A stretch of DNA of 64,000 nt from Beta vulgaris subsp. vulgaris (GCF_026745355.1 NC_079208.1:20961398-21025397), one strand, 5' to 3'; shown: positions 9,806 through 21,677, counted from the first letter of the stretch. Numbers and translations: made by a program. Notes: generated from the letters alone by a model not told the origin.

Positions 9806-12800
9806 ATGGAAACAACCAATCCTCAACTAATTAACCTAACCAAAAATGAAAACCATGAAGCATCAAGTTTAAGAAGAATGGGAATACAAATTGAATCTCT
9901 CGAACAAGACATAACGCAGGAAGATTACATCCTCTATAACATAGTTCTGGGAAAGGTAAAAGATCTGAGAAATTTTACGGAAAGCCGGATAGCCCATTGG
10001 GTCTCCATGAATTGGGAAACTCATGACGAAATCCGGGTAAAGAAAGTGGGTAAAATATTCTTCTTCTTGTGTTCAGATGCCAGGGATAGGGCAGGTCTCA
10101 TGGACCTTTGAACAGCGAACTATCAAGGAGCACTCTTCCTGTTCACGAAATGTGTTCCTCACACCTCTTTCCACTCTCATATGTTCCAAAGATCCCCCAT
10201 TTGGATCAAAGTGGAAGGACTACCATTGCTATACAACAAAATGCACATAGCAAGAAGAGCTCTGGAGAGAATTGGGCATGTTCTCTATTTTGATAATAAA
10301 GCCTCAACTGAGGGCTTTAAAGATTATCTACGTGCAAAAGTGATAATACCAGTTAACAACCCGCTTGTTCCAGGTTTCTATTTCAATAGACAGGAAGGGC
10401 CTAGGGAATGGATAGACTTCAGGTATGAAGGTGTCTTTGTCTTCTGTACAAAGTGCGGAAGAATCGGACATAGGCGCCCAAGATGCATACTCCCAATAGC
10501 CATCGCACAAAGTCACTTCGAAATGGTTCTAGAAGATATCGGGCAAGGAGTTGGAACTCCCATTGTAGCCCATAATGCCATTCCTCTATTTACAAACAAA
10601 GTGATAGGGCTCAAGAGAGTAGAAAGAAATAGAACATCACACGTAAACCTGATTGAAATATCATGGGAAAGAGACAAGGATGGTGATAGTTTTTCGGAAC
10701 AAACGCTTCCAGATGATTCAAGCAACGAAGATAGCTCGGATTCCAGTGATTCAACTGAACCAGATGGACCTCCTGATCCAAACACAGGAGAACAAGCAGA
10801 CTCATATAGAGACTTGGACAAACAACAACCAAGATCAGAGGATCAGCAACAGAACAAATCAAACGAAGCAAGTGGATCAAAAAGGCGTAGGCAGGATAAC
10901 TATCACAATTCCCGTCGTCATAAAAAAAGAAGGCAGTCAAAGAATTGGGATCAACCAGGTTCTAAATCCACCAGTCCAAGTTCAAAAACACACCATGGGC
11001 ATGCATGCAAATCTTCAAGAAAAAAGAAAAGAAAATCATCCAAGGAGAACCCCACCAGCCGTCAACGTACTGTAGTAACAAAGACTAAGAGGAACGAAGA
11101 CCAAGAAAGCAGTCAGCAAAATAAAAGAAGGAAAATGCATGCATTAAAATCTCAACTACCCAAAAGCACGTTGGCTTCAAACGAGAAGAAAGAAGAGAGT
11201 AATGAGCCTTTACTCAAACAAGGAAGGAAGAAATTTCAGCCAGAAAAAGTAAATGCAAGTCGAACCCCCAACCACCTGCATAGAGGAACGAGACAACTTC
11301 ACCCAGGTAAGATTGCAATATTTTTTTCCATTCTAGCGCTTATGAGAATTGACAATGCTACCCCTTCCTCTCATAATAAGGGTAGTATTGTAAACTCTTA
11401 TAGTAAATTTTCAAAAGAGTCTCCTGTGAGTGTTATTCAGAAGATGTATAGTGTTTTTGCATTGACATTACTAGCAGATAGAAAAAATCCTTCTGAAAAT
11501 TCTTGCACTTCAGTTCGCTTACACTTCCATCACTTCCTCTATTTATATCTCCACCTTTCAATCTTCTCTCTCCACCGCCACTTCACTAAGAGAACTCAAA
11601 GTAAACCAAAAATGGCTTCTACCTCAAAAGTTCATCCTGCTCCCCTCTCTCCTTCTCAGGAAACAAACATCCTTCAACCCCAACTAGGTTTCTTCCCTCC
11701 TTATGAGGAAGTTAATCTAGCAACCCTTTTCACAAATGTCAAAATAACAGAGAATGATCGTATCCTCATCCCTTCTGACCCATACTCAGACTTTTTCATA
11801 CCTTTTGGTTCCCTACCTTACTTCGAAACAGCTTCGGAGGCCGAAAACCCCAATGAAACGTTTCCACTTCAAGAAGAAGCTTTGTTACTCATAAACCCTC
11901 CCAACTCTCCCTCTCATAAGCCGCAGGTTCCATGCCAAAATTCATTCGATTCCCTTCTACTGAATTTAAATATGTTCTTGAACAACGAAAAAATAAGTTT
12001 CGTCAGCCCAATTCTATCGAATTTTTGAGCAGTACCCTTCACAAAATGCCAAACCAAAACCCACGTGTGGGAAATCTTAAGGACCTGGGCCCAGAAAATC
12101 GTACCCCTTCCCAAAAAAGAAAATCAAGGACTGCTAGCCTCTCCTTTTCTGACTGGGATGAATTGGGTAAAATAGTCAATCAAACTCATTCCCTTTCTGC
12201 TGACCAGTCAAACAAAAACTTAAAAAACTCTATAAAACTCTTGAAATCAGTCCCTCCTCGTCCCATTCCTCATCAGACTCCCACTCTCTTACCCAAACTC
12301 CACCTAACACCTCGATATTCCATTAACTCCTTCACCTCAGCCCATTCAGAATTTCCACTTGAAGAGTGGGACTTTGAAATTGAAGACATGGATTTGAATA
12401 CTCAGACCCCAGGTTCCGAATTCTCCCCGTCCTCAACTCTAATTCACAACCAGGCAAAACTCATAATCAGAAGAAGAAAAAGGCAATGGAGATCAGCCAG
12501 GTTCCTAGCTCAACATCTAAGGAAATACGAAGAAGACGCAAAAATTCTGAGTGCGCAAAAATTTTTTGACCTCAACCTCCCTCCAAAGGAAGATCAGGTA
12601 GTCAGTGAGCTAAAAGATTGAAGGTGCAGAAGAAAACTAAAGGGAAAGGAGTTTTAAAGTTCGGGTTAAGTGAAGAAGATAAGCCAGACACAGATTTCTC
12701 AGGATCCGAGAGCTATCACTCATCTACTCGCAAAGGCATCAAGAAGAAGGGAAGAAAGAAGAATCTGGAGAAAGCTAAGGGTGCGGCTGACCAACAGCCT

Positions 12801-12815
12801 ACGGTTCACAAATGA
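9806..12815 (+). pseudogene. LINE ORF1 protein (DUF4283/CCHC nucleic-acid-binding)
   Basis: The ATG at 9806 opens 101 codons (METTNPQL…), and a stop or frameshift near 10110 moves the homologous frame to about 10130-12028. The core (WIKVEGLPLLYNKMHIARRALERIGHVL…) is the DUF4283-like region. It is followed by a CCHC knuckle, CTKCGRIGHRRPRC (about 10444-10485), then a highly charged Lys/Arg/Ser/Gln tail. Another shift near 11930 carries the frame to 12621, and a last segment of 65 codons ends at 12815. ORF1 proteins of plant LINEs bind the element RNA and form the RNP. The segment from about 11500 to 12620 looks different in composition and is listed separately. Confidence 0.75.
11611..12621 (+). 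pseudogene. Possible extra ORF within the LINE (unknown function)
   Basis: An ATG at 11611 (MASTSKVHPAPLSPSQETN…) follows a pyrimidine-rich leader and a TATA-like 'ctatttatatctcc' at about 11538-11551, as a plant promoter and 5' UTR would. The frame runs in phase with ORF1 to 12028. Similar Pro/Ser-rich coding then continues in a +1 frame (from about 11932) to 12621, ending in a basic segment (IIRRRKRQWRSARFLAQHL) and NLPPKED. I do not recognise a domain. It may simply be the C-terminal half of ORF1, or a host segment captured by the LINE. Confidence 0.35.
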
Positions 12816-15800
12816 CTATTTTGAGCTGGAATTGTAGAGGACTCAAAAGCCTTAGTCCTCAGATCTTAGGTTTTATCAGTTCTACAGCTAGTTCTAATAG
12901 TTTAGATTACATCTTTATTTCAGAAATAAATAGTTCAGTGTCTAGTCTTGAGTCTGTTTTCTCTAAGTTCGGTTACTATGATTGTACGGGGGTAGATGCA
13001 GTAGGCAACAGAGGTGGTTTATTCCTCTGTTGGTCTAGAAAAGTAGGAGTTTCAATTCTCCATAAAACTCTGAACTTTGTTTGTTGTAAAACAGTCGATA
13101 TGGCTGGTAATGAATATTATGCTGCGTTTGTTTATGGCTCGCCTTACCTTTCTCTGAGATCGGAAGTGTGGGATGACCTCTCAAGGGTCATGGATCAAAA
13201 TAAGGGCAAATGGCTGCTTATTGGGGACTTTAACCAAGCAGAACATAAAGATCAAAAGTTAGGAGGTTCAAGTAAAATCCAAGGAGCAACAACTTTTATG
13301 AATTGGAAACTTCATAACAAACTCTTGGACCTCCCCATTCAAGGAGTCGGTTACACATGGACTAATAACAGATCAAACGAAGAAGCCATATACGAAAGAA
13401 TTGACAAAGCATTTAGCAATCCTGAATGGAGAAATTCTTTCACAGATGCAGAGACATGGAACCTCCCCATCTTACTTTCAGACCATAGTCCCATTATTCT
13501 TCACCTCCAAGAAACCAAGAAAAGGAAATTTTCGAGGCCCTACAGACTAGATGCTTGGAGCTTAAACCATGAGGAGGTGCAAAACATAATTAAAGAGGAA
13601 TGGAACGAAGTACAGATTGGTTCTTCCTCTTTTATTCTTCAAAGAAAACTCCAAAATTCCCTAAGAAGAATAAGAAACTGGAGCCTTAGTTTTAAGGCTA
13701 AGAACAATATTGACTGGAAGGACATCAACAAGAGTCTAACGGATCATCAAAAAGGCATCACTGACGCACACCAAGCTGAATCAGATCAACTTTTGCGTAA
13801 CCAAGTGATAGCCTCCTTAGATATGAAAACTCATTATTGGAAGCAAAGAGCCAAATCTCGTTGGGATGAGTGTGGCGATACAACATCGTCTTTCTTCTAC
13901 AAAAGCGTTAAGGGTCGTTCAGTGAGAAATACTATCAAAGCAATCAAAGATCAAGATGGTAACTGGACAACTGACCAAATAAATATTAAGAACATTTTCC
14001 TTTCGAGTTTCAAAAATCTTTATCAACCAGAAACAAACGATAGGGAATTGATTCTTGATGAGGATCCGTTTCTCGCTCCAGTGAACACCCTCACCCAACA
14101 CCATCTTGATATCCTAAACCTCCCTTTCACAAAAGAAGAAATAAAGAAGGCATGCTTCTGCTCCAAACCTTTAAAATCTCCAGGTCCAGACGGGGTGCCT
14201 CCAGTTTTCTTTCAAAAAAATTGGGAAATAGTAGAAAAGGATGTCTACAATAGTGTTTACTCTTTCCTCAACTCAGGTTTTATCCTTCGAGAGCAGAATA
14301 AAACTTTTATCACTCTCATCCCAAAAAAAGAAAGACCTCAAGAAACAAATGACTTTCGGCCAATAAGTCTGTGCAACTCCTCTTATAAAATAATCTCAAA
14401 GACCTTGGTTAACTGATTAAAAACAATTATGGGAGACATTATCAACAAATATCAGAACGCCTTCGTCCCGGGAAGACAGATGTCAGACAACTGTTTCATC
14501 TCTCATGAAATCATTAATTGGGTGAGGAAAAAGAAAAAAGGGACCAACTTTGCTGGAATCCTGAAAGTTGACTTAAGTAAAGCATATGATCGTATCAGAT
14601 GGGACTTTGTAGAGGCGATGTTGCGAAAGATGAGATTCCCAGAAATGTGGGTCAACTGGATTATGCAATGCATAACAACTGTTTCATACTCGGTCTTAGT
14701 CAACGGAGAGCCTTCTTCCTACTTTGTCCCCAGGGCTGGATTACGTCAAAGTGATCCCCTCTCCTCTTACATTTTTATATTATGTATGGAAGTCTTGTCC
14801 AGGAATCTCACTCAAATGCAGCGTATAAGAGAATTAGAGGGGCTCAGAATAGCTAAAACCGCCCCTAGGATCTCGCATCTCTTTTTTGCTGATGCGCTCT
14901 TTTTCTTCAAAGCTAATCCTAAAATTTGCTGGGCCATAAAAAAAGTTCTTGCTTCCTTCTGTGAAAAGTCTGGTGAATCCATCAACTTTGAGAAGTCACA
15001 TGTTATCTTCAGTCCTAATACACCGCGAAAATTCTTGAAAATCATGAGAAAACCACTAGGAGTAAGAACAAAAGACAAGATAGGAGATTATCTGGGTTGT
15101 CCAATGGAAGTGGATGGGAGAACTACGTCCCAGTTCAGTAGTATCTCCACCAAAATTGTAAACAAAATCCTGTCTTGGAAATTCTCCACCCTTTCTCATA
15201 CTGGCAAGCTTATCCTCATAAACACCATCTTAGCCACAATCGCGTCGAATATCATTTCAATCTACCTTCTCCCAAAGAAGATCTCAAAAAACATCACGTC
15301 CATCCTTCTGAAATTCTGGTGGGCCTCTTCCTTTGATAAAACCCCAATATACTGGAGAAAGAGGGATCTTTTGGAAAATCATAAGAATATTGGAGGTCTG
15401 AGCCTCAGAAATATTGAACATACAAACAAGGCCCTTCTGTTTAATCAAGCCTGGAGAATCCACAACAATAAAGATTCACTCATCTGGCAAATCTATGTGG
15501 CGAAATATAAGAGAGACCCGGTGGAAATGGTAATGGAAGGCAGCGAGCCGAAAAATTGCTCTTTCGCTTTTGGTAGTCTTTTCAAAGCCTGCACCTCCTA
15601 CAAGGAAGGCCTATACAAAAGACTAGGAAATGGAAAAATACCAGCATCGATAATGATAGATGGCATCCGAGTGAAATCTTCAAACCTAAGTTTCCAGCCA
15701 CTCATCCTCTCAGAGAAAACTACACAAAGATTGGTGATTTGATTAACACAGACAGAACATGGAAATCCTCCGCAGTCTGGACGTTATATCAAGCTAAGAA

Positions 15801-16881
15801 AGCTAAGGAAATCCTAGCTACCCATATTCCCAGAGAAGAAGAAAATGACAGAATTGGATGGAGATTAACAAAATCAGGTCAATTTTCAGTAAAGACAGGT
15901 TATTGGTTTTTACAGAACAAACTCTTGATCAGAGTAACAATTGAAATTTCTGGAAACAATTCTGAAAAATGGACATTTTCCCGAAGTGGAAACTATTCCT
16001 ATGGAAAATCCTCAACCATGCTTTGCCAACTGCGGACAACTTAGTCAAGAGAAAAATCAGAGAAGTCAATCCAATCTGCTGCTTATGCAAGACACAAGAA
16101 GAAACTGCAACTCATCTATTCAGAGATTGCACAATCTCACAAAGAATTTGGAGTTCCTCAATGGGTATCTCAGCGACTCAGGGTACCCATCTTTTGATTT
16201 CGGAATGGATTAAAAACTTCCTCAATTTATTCAAAAAGAAAAAGAAGGATATAGGAGAAGATATAGAAATAGATTTCATCTCTACCATTTGGGGTATCTG
16301 GATTCACCGCAATGAAGTCATCTTCAAGGGTAGCTCTCCAAATCCTGGAAGGATAATGGAAATAATCAAAGAGAACTCCGAAAGGGCACAGAATAAGAGA
16401 CAGAAGAAAGAGCTCAATTTGAAGAGGGGTTTTAGAGGAAAAGGTTACAGAAGTCAAATGGGAAGTGGGTCAGAATAGGTTGATAAATGTCCAAACGCTA
16501 GTGGTCGACGGGGCTTGGAAGAGGAACGTTAAAACAAATCAGTGGCAAGCGGCTATTGCTTGGAAAAACATTAATAATGACCGAAAGGAAGAATTCGCGG
16601 GGAAAATTTTTGCTTCCTCTCCAGCACAAACGGAAGCTTATGCAATCATGAAAGCTTTATCAGACATGCAGTGGCGATGTACGGAGCTAATCATAAAAAC
16701 GGATAATGAGGAGATAATTCGTGCTCTTAATAGCCCAAAAGAGACGAATAAGGAAATAGACAATATCATCAAAGACATCCAGAAATTAGCTAATAGCTTT
16801 ATTTTTGTTAGTTGTAAGAAAGTAAAAAGGGAAGAAGTCAACTTAGCTCATAATCTAGCTATCAAAGCTAGAAAAAGCTAG
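12812..16881 (+). pseudogene. LINE ORF2: endonuclease, reverse transcriptase, RNase H (inactive)
   Basis: ORF2 begins at the ATG at 12812, overlapping the ORF1 stop as ATGA. The APE-type endonuclease (12812 to about 13510) keeps WNCRG, SEIN, GDFN and SDHSP. The reverse transcriptase keeps SPGPDG (about 14179), FRPISLCN and KVDLSKAYD (about 14566-14592). A TGA interrupts it at 14414-14416. The catalytic FADD box reads FADA at about 14886-14897, a one-codon loss of an Asp. A frameshift near 15740 precedes a zinc-binding zf-RVT region (CCLCK…HLFRDC, about 16056-16132). The C-terminal RNase H (16465-16881) keeps D, E, D (VVDGAW, TEAYA, KTDNEE). The normal product would nick target DNA and copy the LINE RNA onto it. 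Confidence 0.9.
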
Positions 16882-16942
16882 TTAGTTTCCTCCTGTTGGT
16901 TTTATCTTGCTTTTACCCACTGTCAAAAAAAAAAAACATATA

Positions 16943-17185
16943 CTCCCTCCGTTTCATTTTAATCTACGCTCTTACACTTTTTACGTATGCCAATGCAAAA
17001 CTTTGAGGACATATATCTTTAGTTTTGTATTTGTAAAAATTATAGAAAATACATATTAATAAAATACATTTTAAGATGAATCTAACAAGATCCCACATGA
17101 CTATAATTCATGGTTAAGAAACAAAATTGAAAATGATTTGTTAGAATTATGTGGAAAAGAAAGTGGGATGAACAACTTTTTTTTA
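16943..17185 (+). mobile_element. Stowaway-like MITE remnant
   Basis: After the LINE target duplication the sequence CTCCCTCCGTTTCATTTTAA follows a TA dinucleotide, the classic start of Stowaway/Tc1-mariner MITEs. The same first bases occur left of the LINE (9603-9611), showing that the LINE split this MITE near its tip. I could not find the opposite terminal inverted repeat; it appears to be lost near 17180. Confidence 0.6.
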
Positions 17186-17400
17186 TCTATACAAATATAT
17201 TAAAAGGCGTGCGAAAACAAGAAACTATGCCACGTGGCGCTCTTCTTAGAGAGTTTTAGTTCATGTAATCCATGTACAATAGAAAATTTAAGAAATTGCA
17301 TATTATAGAGTTTGATCCCAAGACCTCAAGTACATATACTAAAGTTTTAACCACTAGGCTAAGTTGTATTTAATGTTATTATCATAAAGAAGTGGTAAAA
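17186..17400. other. Helitron-like start and tRNA-like SINE remnant (tentative)
   Basis: TCTATACAAATATATTAAAA at 17186 directly follows an A and resembles the 5' end of plant Helitrons. I found no matching CTRR 3' end with hairpin. On the minus strand, 17306-17370 reads like a tRNA-derived A box and B box (TAGCCTAGTGGTTAAAAC … TTGGGATCAAAC), suggesting a decayed SINE. Both are weak calls. Confidence 0.25.
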
Positions 17401-17771
17401 TCTATGAAAATTATACCAAGTAAACCACATTGAATAATTTGACAAAAACTGAAAGAACAATCTGACTCCAATATAAACAAAGGAACCTAAAATGACTCTT
17501 AAATCAACATCAACAATTTGACAAATATCTATTTTTCATTGGAATACTATTTTCAACACACGAAATACAGTTGTAGTGAGAATTGAACTTCAAAGTTCAA
17601 TTACAGCAAACATTCACCAGTAAATGGTCACAAACAAATTAGTTCTATCATTCCATAACTTTCTAAACTTCTAATTAATATACAAACAAAACAATGCACA
17701 TACAACAACGCAGATTAATGTCACACGAATGTTTCGACCTACCATAGGAAATTAGAGATTCTTCTCTCATG
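17401..17771 (-). other. RopGAP 3' flank
   Basis: This AT-rich stretch contains no gene-like frame. It lies downstream of the RopGAP stop codon (minus strand) and would include its 3' UTR. I could not single out a polyadenylation site. Confidence 0.4.
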
Positions 17772-20276
17772 TCAACTATTCACAAACAATGGCATTGAAG
17801 ATGTAGACTCTACTAGTTGGTCCATTTCCACATCTCGTACGTTCTCGTATCTTTCTGATACGCTTTTACTATCGAATAATTCCCTTCCGCTACTTGATCT
17901 GTAACTCCAAATTTTACTATCGGAAATTAGTACATCTGCCTCATCATTTAAGGTATAATCTATCTTGTACTTGCCCAATTTTCTCAAGAAACATTCCTCT
18001 ATATCACTCAAGGAACCACTTTTATCTTCACGTTCATACTCTGTATTTTGTCTATAATCAGCAGATTCATCATAGTAGGAATCAGGCGCTCTTGATTCAC
18101 CACTTGTATCCATTTCCTGTTCGCTGTCATATACCTCGTCACTGGCCTCGCAGGAGGAACGAGATGACATAGGTGAATAGTTATCCTCAGTGATGGCCTC
18201 TTCACGTTCCCTTAAAGTTCTCATTATGAGGGTTTTGAGTAAGTTCATGACTTGAACAGCATGCATTAGTGCTGTTAGTGGATCAGACATCTGCATCAAT
18301 TACAAATATATAATAGTTCAGTTCAGCAGGAATGACCTTAGCGAATATGTATATAGTTCGGTCATCATAATTCACTAAATTTTGCCGATTATACAGTACT
18401 GAATGAGTCCATAAAAATTTGTAACAAGTGAAGTTTCTTGTTCTTCGGCGGTTATATTTTAGGTCCACCTAGCCATATTAGGGACCTAGAAGTAAGCACA
18501 AAATTATATACCTGAGTCATGTTCGGAGCAAAAACCATAGCAATATTTCTCGCATTCATCTTGTTGCAGTCCTCATCCTCTACCACGTCAGCCATAAGAT
18601 CAATAGCCCAGTTGAGAAGTGCAGTTTCCATTGGTTTAAGCTGTTTCACCAGCACGATATAATCATCTTCACTACTGCATTGTAGAACTTGCTCTGGGGA
18701 AAGCCCATCTAGCACTCCAGAAGGGAGCTCCCGAAACCAGCTTTTAATTAGACCAGCTAAACAGTGCACATCTATATCATCAGGCACTATGCCCCTATTC
18801 AACTGGTCTCTAACTCGTTGTTCTTGACCATTTTCTGGGTTTATACGAAAAATTCCTTCTGCCTGCAAACGTAACACAAAACCTCATATTAGATGTAACA
18901 AATGTAAAAATTATGTAACTTTTGGATGCTTTGTGACAAACAGATGGGCACTTCGGCCCTTCAACTTGATCAAAAGCACGGAAAAAGCAATTCATAAGAT
19001 AGGCTGTGTCAAATCCTTCTGTACACATACTCATGTCTGCCACAAGAACTCAGTTCTGGTAACATAGGTTAAGAGCAACTCGGCTATTGGGATATTCGTT
19101 TGGATTCTTTTTACACGTCTAAGTTGCAATGATGATAGATATCCATACCTTAAGACCCTCTTGGGAATACAGCCTCTCTTGCATTAGTAAAAGTATAATG
19201 GGCACACTATTTCCTTTTGCGTCGTACGAACATTGCATTGATTCTGCTGAAACACCAAACACGCTAACACTGCAGAGATGATGCAGTCTTAGTATCAACG
19301 TTATATTAAACAATGAACAAGGATTAACATCCAATTAGTAAACAAATAAAGTGCTAAAATGTTAACCTTTAGAAAAACACAGAAACAAAATGGAGCGATC
19401 ATAATTCGTAAGCCTTCATCTGTTTATCAGTTATACTATAGCAAATCAATGTAGGTAACATTTTTCTTTAGGAAAATTTGTCAATAGAAACATTTTACAA
19501 GTTCAGTTTTGCGTAAAAAAACCTTATAAAGAATTTTTTTCGAAAACAAACCTAAGACCATTTTTCGGTGTTGACCACCTCTATTTCTCTTCTTCCTCCA
19601 CCTAGCCACCACTACCAATACCTGCAGCCAGCCCCCCACCCACCCACCCCTACATCCCCCACTTCACCCCCAGCCCCCACCACCTGCATCCCACCCCACC
19701 CCACCCCACCCCACCAGCATCCCACAATCCCTCCATCCACCCCCTCAATATAGTCTAACAAAAATGTACAAAATCAAGCATCTAAAAATAGTGCATACCC
19801 ATGACTGAACAATGAACACGTTCCTTTCCTTTCACTCATTTGTCGTCCTCTTTTTATATTTTTTTATCTCTTTACTTTTTTCTCCAATGGTAGAATACCA
19901 AATTCCCTAAGTTGAAAGCAACTCCTACTACTACAAGTCTACAACCAAAAAGTTAGAAATTTTTTATAAAATATTTGTCTAAAGAGGGGGGCCGAGAATC
20001 CATTAAAGTCATAAATGAAAAGAGCTCCCTAACAAACAACTCTCAAGACCTGGAAATTGGAGCCTCAATTTACTCTACATTTATGACTAACTTGATAAAA
20101 GGCTGTACTTTTTCAACGACATCAACCTCAATTTTTAAACATGTACTATTATCTCTATTTTGTTTTCGATACCATTTGATTATTTTAATACATTCACTAA
20201 AATGGTAAATATTGCATTTAAAAAAATCGATGGAGTATATAAATTGTGTTACTAGATTCATTTTCGAAAATGTTTG

Positions 20277-20364
<88 letters not shown>

Positions 20365-20450
20365 ATTATTATTATTTATTACTTCATTTTTAGGAAAATT
20401 CATGGTCAAAATTGGGACTGTCAAAAATGTATAAATCGAAAATTTTTGCA

Positions 20451-20545
<95 letters not shown>

Positions 20546-21238
20546 TAACACAATATTGTTAGGAAATTCATGGTCTAAATTGGGACTGAAAAACGCATAA
20601 CTTGAAAATTAATTGCTCCGTTTTATTCCTGTTACATTTTTTTATACCGAAACTTTTTGACTAATATTATAAAAACATAAATTTTATTACTTATGAGTAA
20701 ATTTAGGATAATTATTTGTCCAAGTTATACATGACAAGCCTGAAACCACATATATTGCTATAAAATAGGAAGTATAGGGTAAAGATTTACTTGGAAAAAA
20801 TTAAAACAGAAAAACCCAGATCCAAGAAAAATGAAAACTGAGATTCAAAGCAATCTGAAGGAAACCCAAATGAAAGAATTAAAAATAAAAAAAAATACCT
20901 AAATTAGAAGTCAATTAATTTTACCTAGCACTGGGGACTTTAGGCGGGATTTCAACTTCAAATTCAACAGGTAAACCAAGAAAACCTTGAAAGCGATCAA
21001 AAGTAACATGAGTAATATGCTGAACATTACTAGGCCAACCAATTTCCATATGATGAACAGTGGAGATCGCATCATCCCTTCGATCTACACGGCATGCAAT
21101 CATCGATTTCCGAAGTGCGGCTACGAGTAATGCCACCAATGAGAGCTGATTTTGCTCGTCTTTTGTTGTTGGTGCCGGACTCTTTGTTCCGCCACCGCCG
21201 CATCCACCGCCTTTTGTAACCATTATAAGCCCAGTCAT
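17772..21238 (-). CDS. CRIB-domain Rho of plants GTPase-activating protein (RopGAP)
   Basis: Four exons on the minus strand give an intact 434-residue protein: 21238-20925, 19269-19149, 18862-18512 and 18290-17772, all with GT-AG introns and compatible phases. The start chosen is the ATG at 21238 (MTGLIMVTKGGG); the upstream GTG is not a plausible plant start. Residues 65-80 form the CRIB motif (EIGWPSNVQHITHVTF), which binds ROP GTPases. The RhoGAP domain follows (about 105-310), with the arginine finger at R151 in EGIFRINPEN and the conserved MNARNIAMVFAPNMTQ near its end. The C-terminal exon (172 residues) is acidic and Ser-rich and probably regulatory. The protein should switch off ROP signalling at the membrane or cytosol by speeding GTP hydrolysis. 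Length and domain order match plant RopGAP1-5; I cannot say which orthologue it is. Confidence 0.95.
19568..19750 (-). repeat. C-rich tract in RopGAP intron 1 (G-rich in the transcript)
   Basis: The plus strand is Pro-codon-like CCACC/CCCCACC sequence. The best part, about 19690-19716, is five consecutive CCCACC or CCCCACC units. In the sense of the gene this is GGGGTGGGGTGGGG-type RNA with four or more G runs, so a G-quadruplex could form in the pre-mRNA or the coding DNA strand. It lies about 300-480 nt from the intron 3' splice site. Confidence 0.7.
20278..20545. repeat. Two long (ATT)n microsatellites in RopGAP intron 1
   Basis: Pure or nearly pure ATT repeats occupy about 20278-20375 and 20454-20545. 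Each is followed by a similar unique segment (…taggaaattcatggtcaaaattgggactg…). The pair is therefore a tandem duplication of one unit (microsatellite plus about 75 bp) as well as two expansions. Long isoleucine, leucine or tyrosine frames across it are artefacts of the repeat. Confidence 0.9.
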
Positions 21239-21440
21239 TGCTCTCACTCTCTCTCCTCTTTTTTCTATGGTTGTGTAGAGGTGTGTTTGTTTGTGTGTCT
21301 TGATGTGGTAGAGGAGGAGAGAGAATGTTAGAGTTTTGAAATGGGAAGTTTCAAGTTTGTTTGTTGTGTTATTTTGTTGTGTTTGTACTTTGTATGTGGA
21401 CTGTGTCTGTGGTGGTGTTGTCCGTTTAGATTTTTTGAAC
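21239..21440 (-). promoter_or_regulatory. RopGAP 5' UTR and proximal promoter region
   Basis: Upstream of the start codon the sense strand is GA-rich (AGGAGAGAGAGTGAGAGC) for about 30 nt. Such GA-rich leaders are common in plant 5' UTRs. No clear TATA box can be assigned. The upstream LINE poly-T tract starts only about 440 bp from the start codon, so the native promoter is short or merges with the transposon. Confidence 0.4.
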
Positions 21441-21677
21441 TTTGGATGCTTTTTTTAGGGAGGTGGGATTCAAACGGCCATCTGCTTTTCAAATTTTTGT
21501 GAGGACCTACTTTATCCTTGACTCTGTTTTATGTGAAGTAACGTTATCATTTTTCGGGAGTTTGAACTCGACTGCGAGAGGAAAGGTGCGCTGCAGCTGC
21601 ATGCTATATCTTTGTATTTGGGCCTTGGTTACGGACCATTGGTTTAGTAGTTTCATGTTGTGCCAATCCTTTGCTAA

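Larger units (their letters stand above)
9612..16935 (+). mobile_element. Full-length LINE (L1-type non-LTR retrotransposon) with 15-bp target duplication
   Basis: This 7.3-kb element begins at 9612 and ends in a poly(A) run at about 16925-16935. The identical 15-mer ACATATACTCCCTCC flanks it at 9597-9611 and 16936-16950, which fixes both ends. It has a 194-bp 5' UTR, an ORF1 with a nucleic-acid-binding CCHC knuckle and an ORF2 with endonuclease, reverse transcriptase, zinc-binding and RNase H regions in that order. Several stops, frameshifts and a lost catalytic residue make it inactive. The insertion site is the first bases of a Stowaway-like MITE (CTCCCTCCGTTTC). Confidence 0.92.

Noticed and set aside
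20212..20600. Poly-Ile, poly-Leu, poly-Tyr and poly-Asn frames
   Set aside because: Translation of the ATT microsatellites in a RopGAP intron.
21239..21247. Earlier RopGAP start (GTG, giving MRAMTGL…)
   Set aside because: GTG is not a normal plant start; the ATG at 21238 is the first in frame and fits the family.
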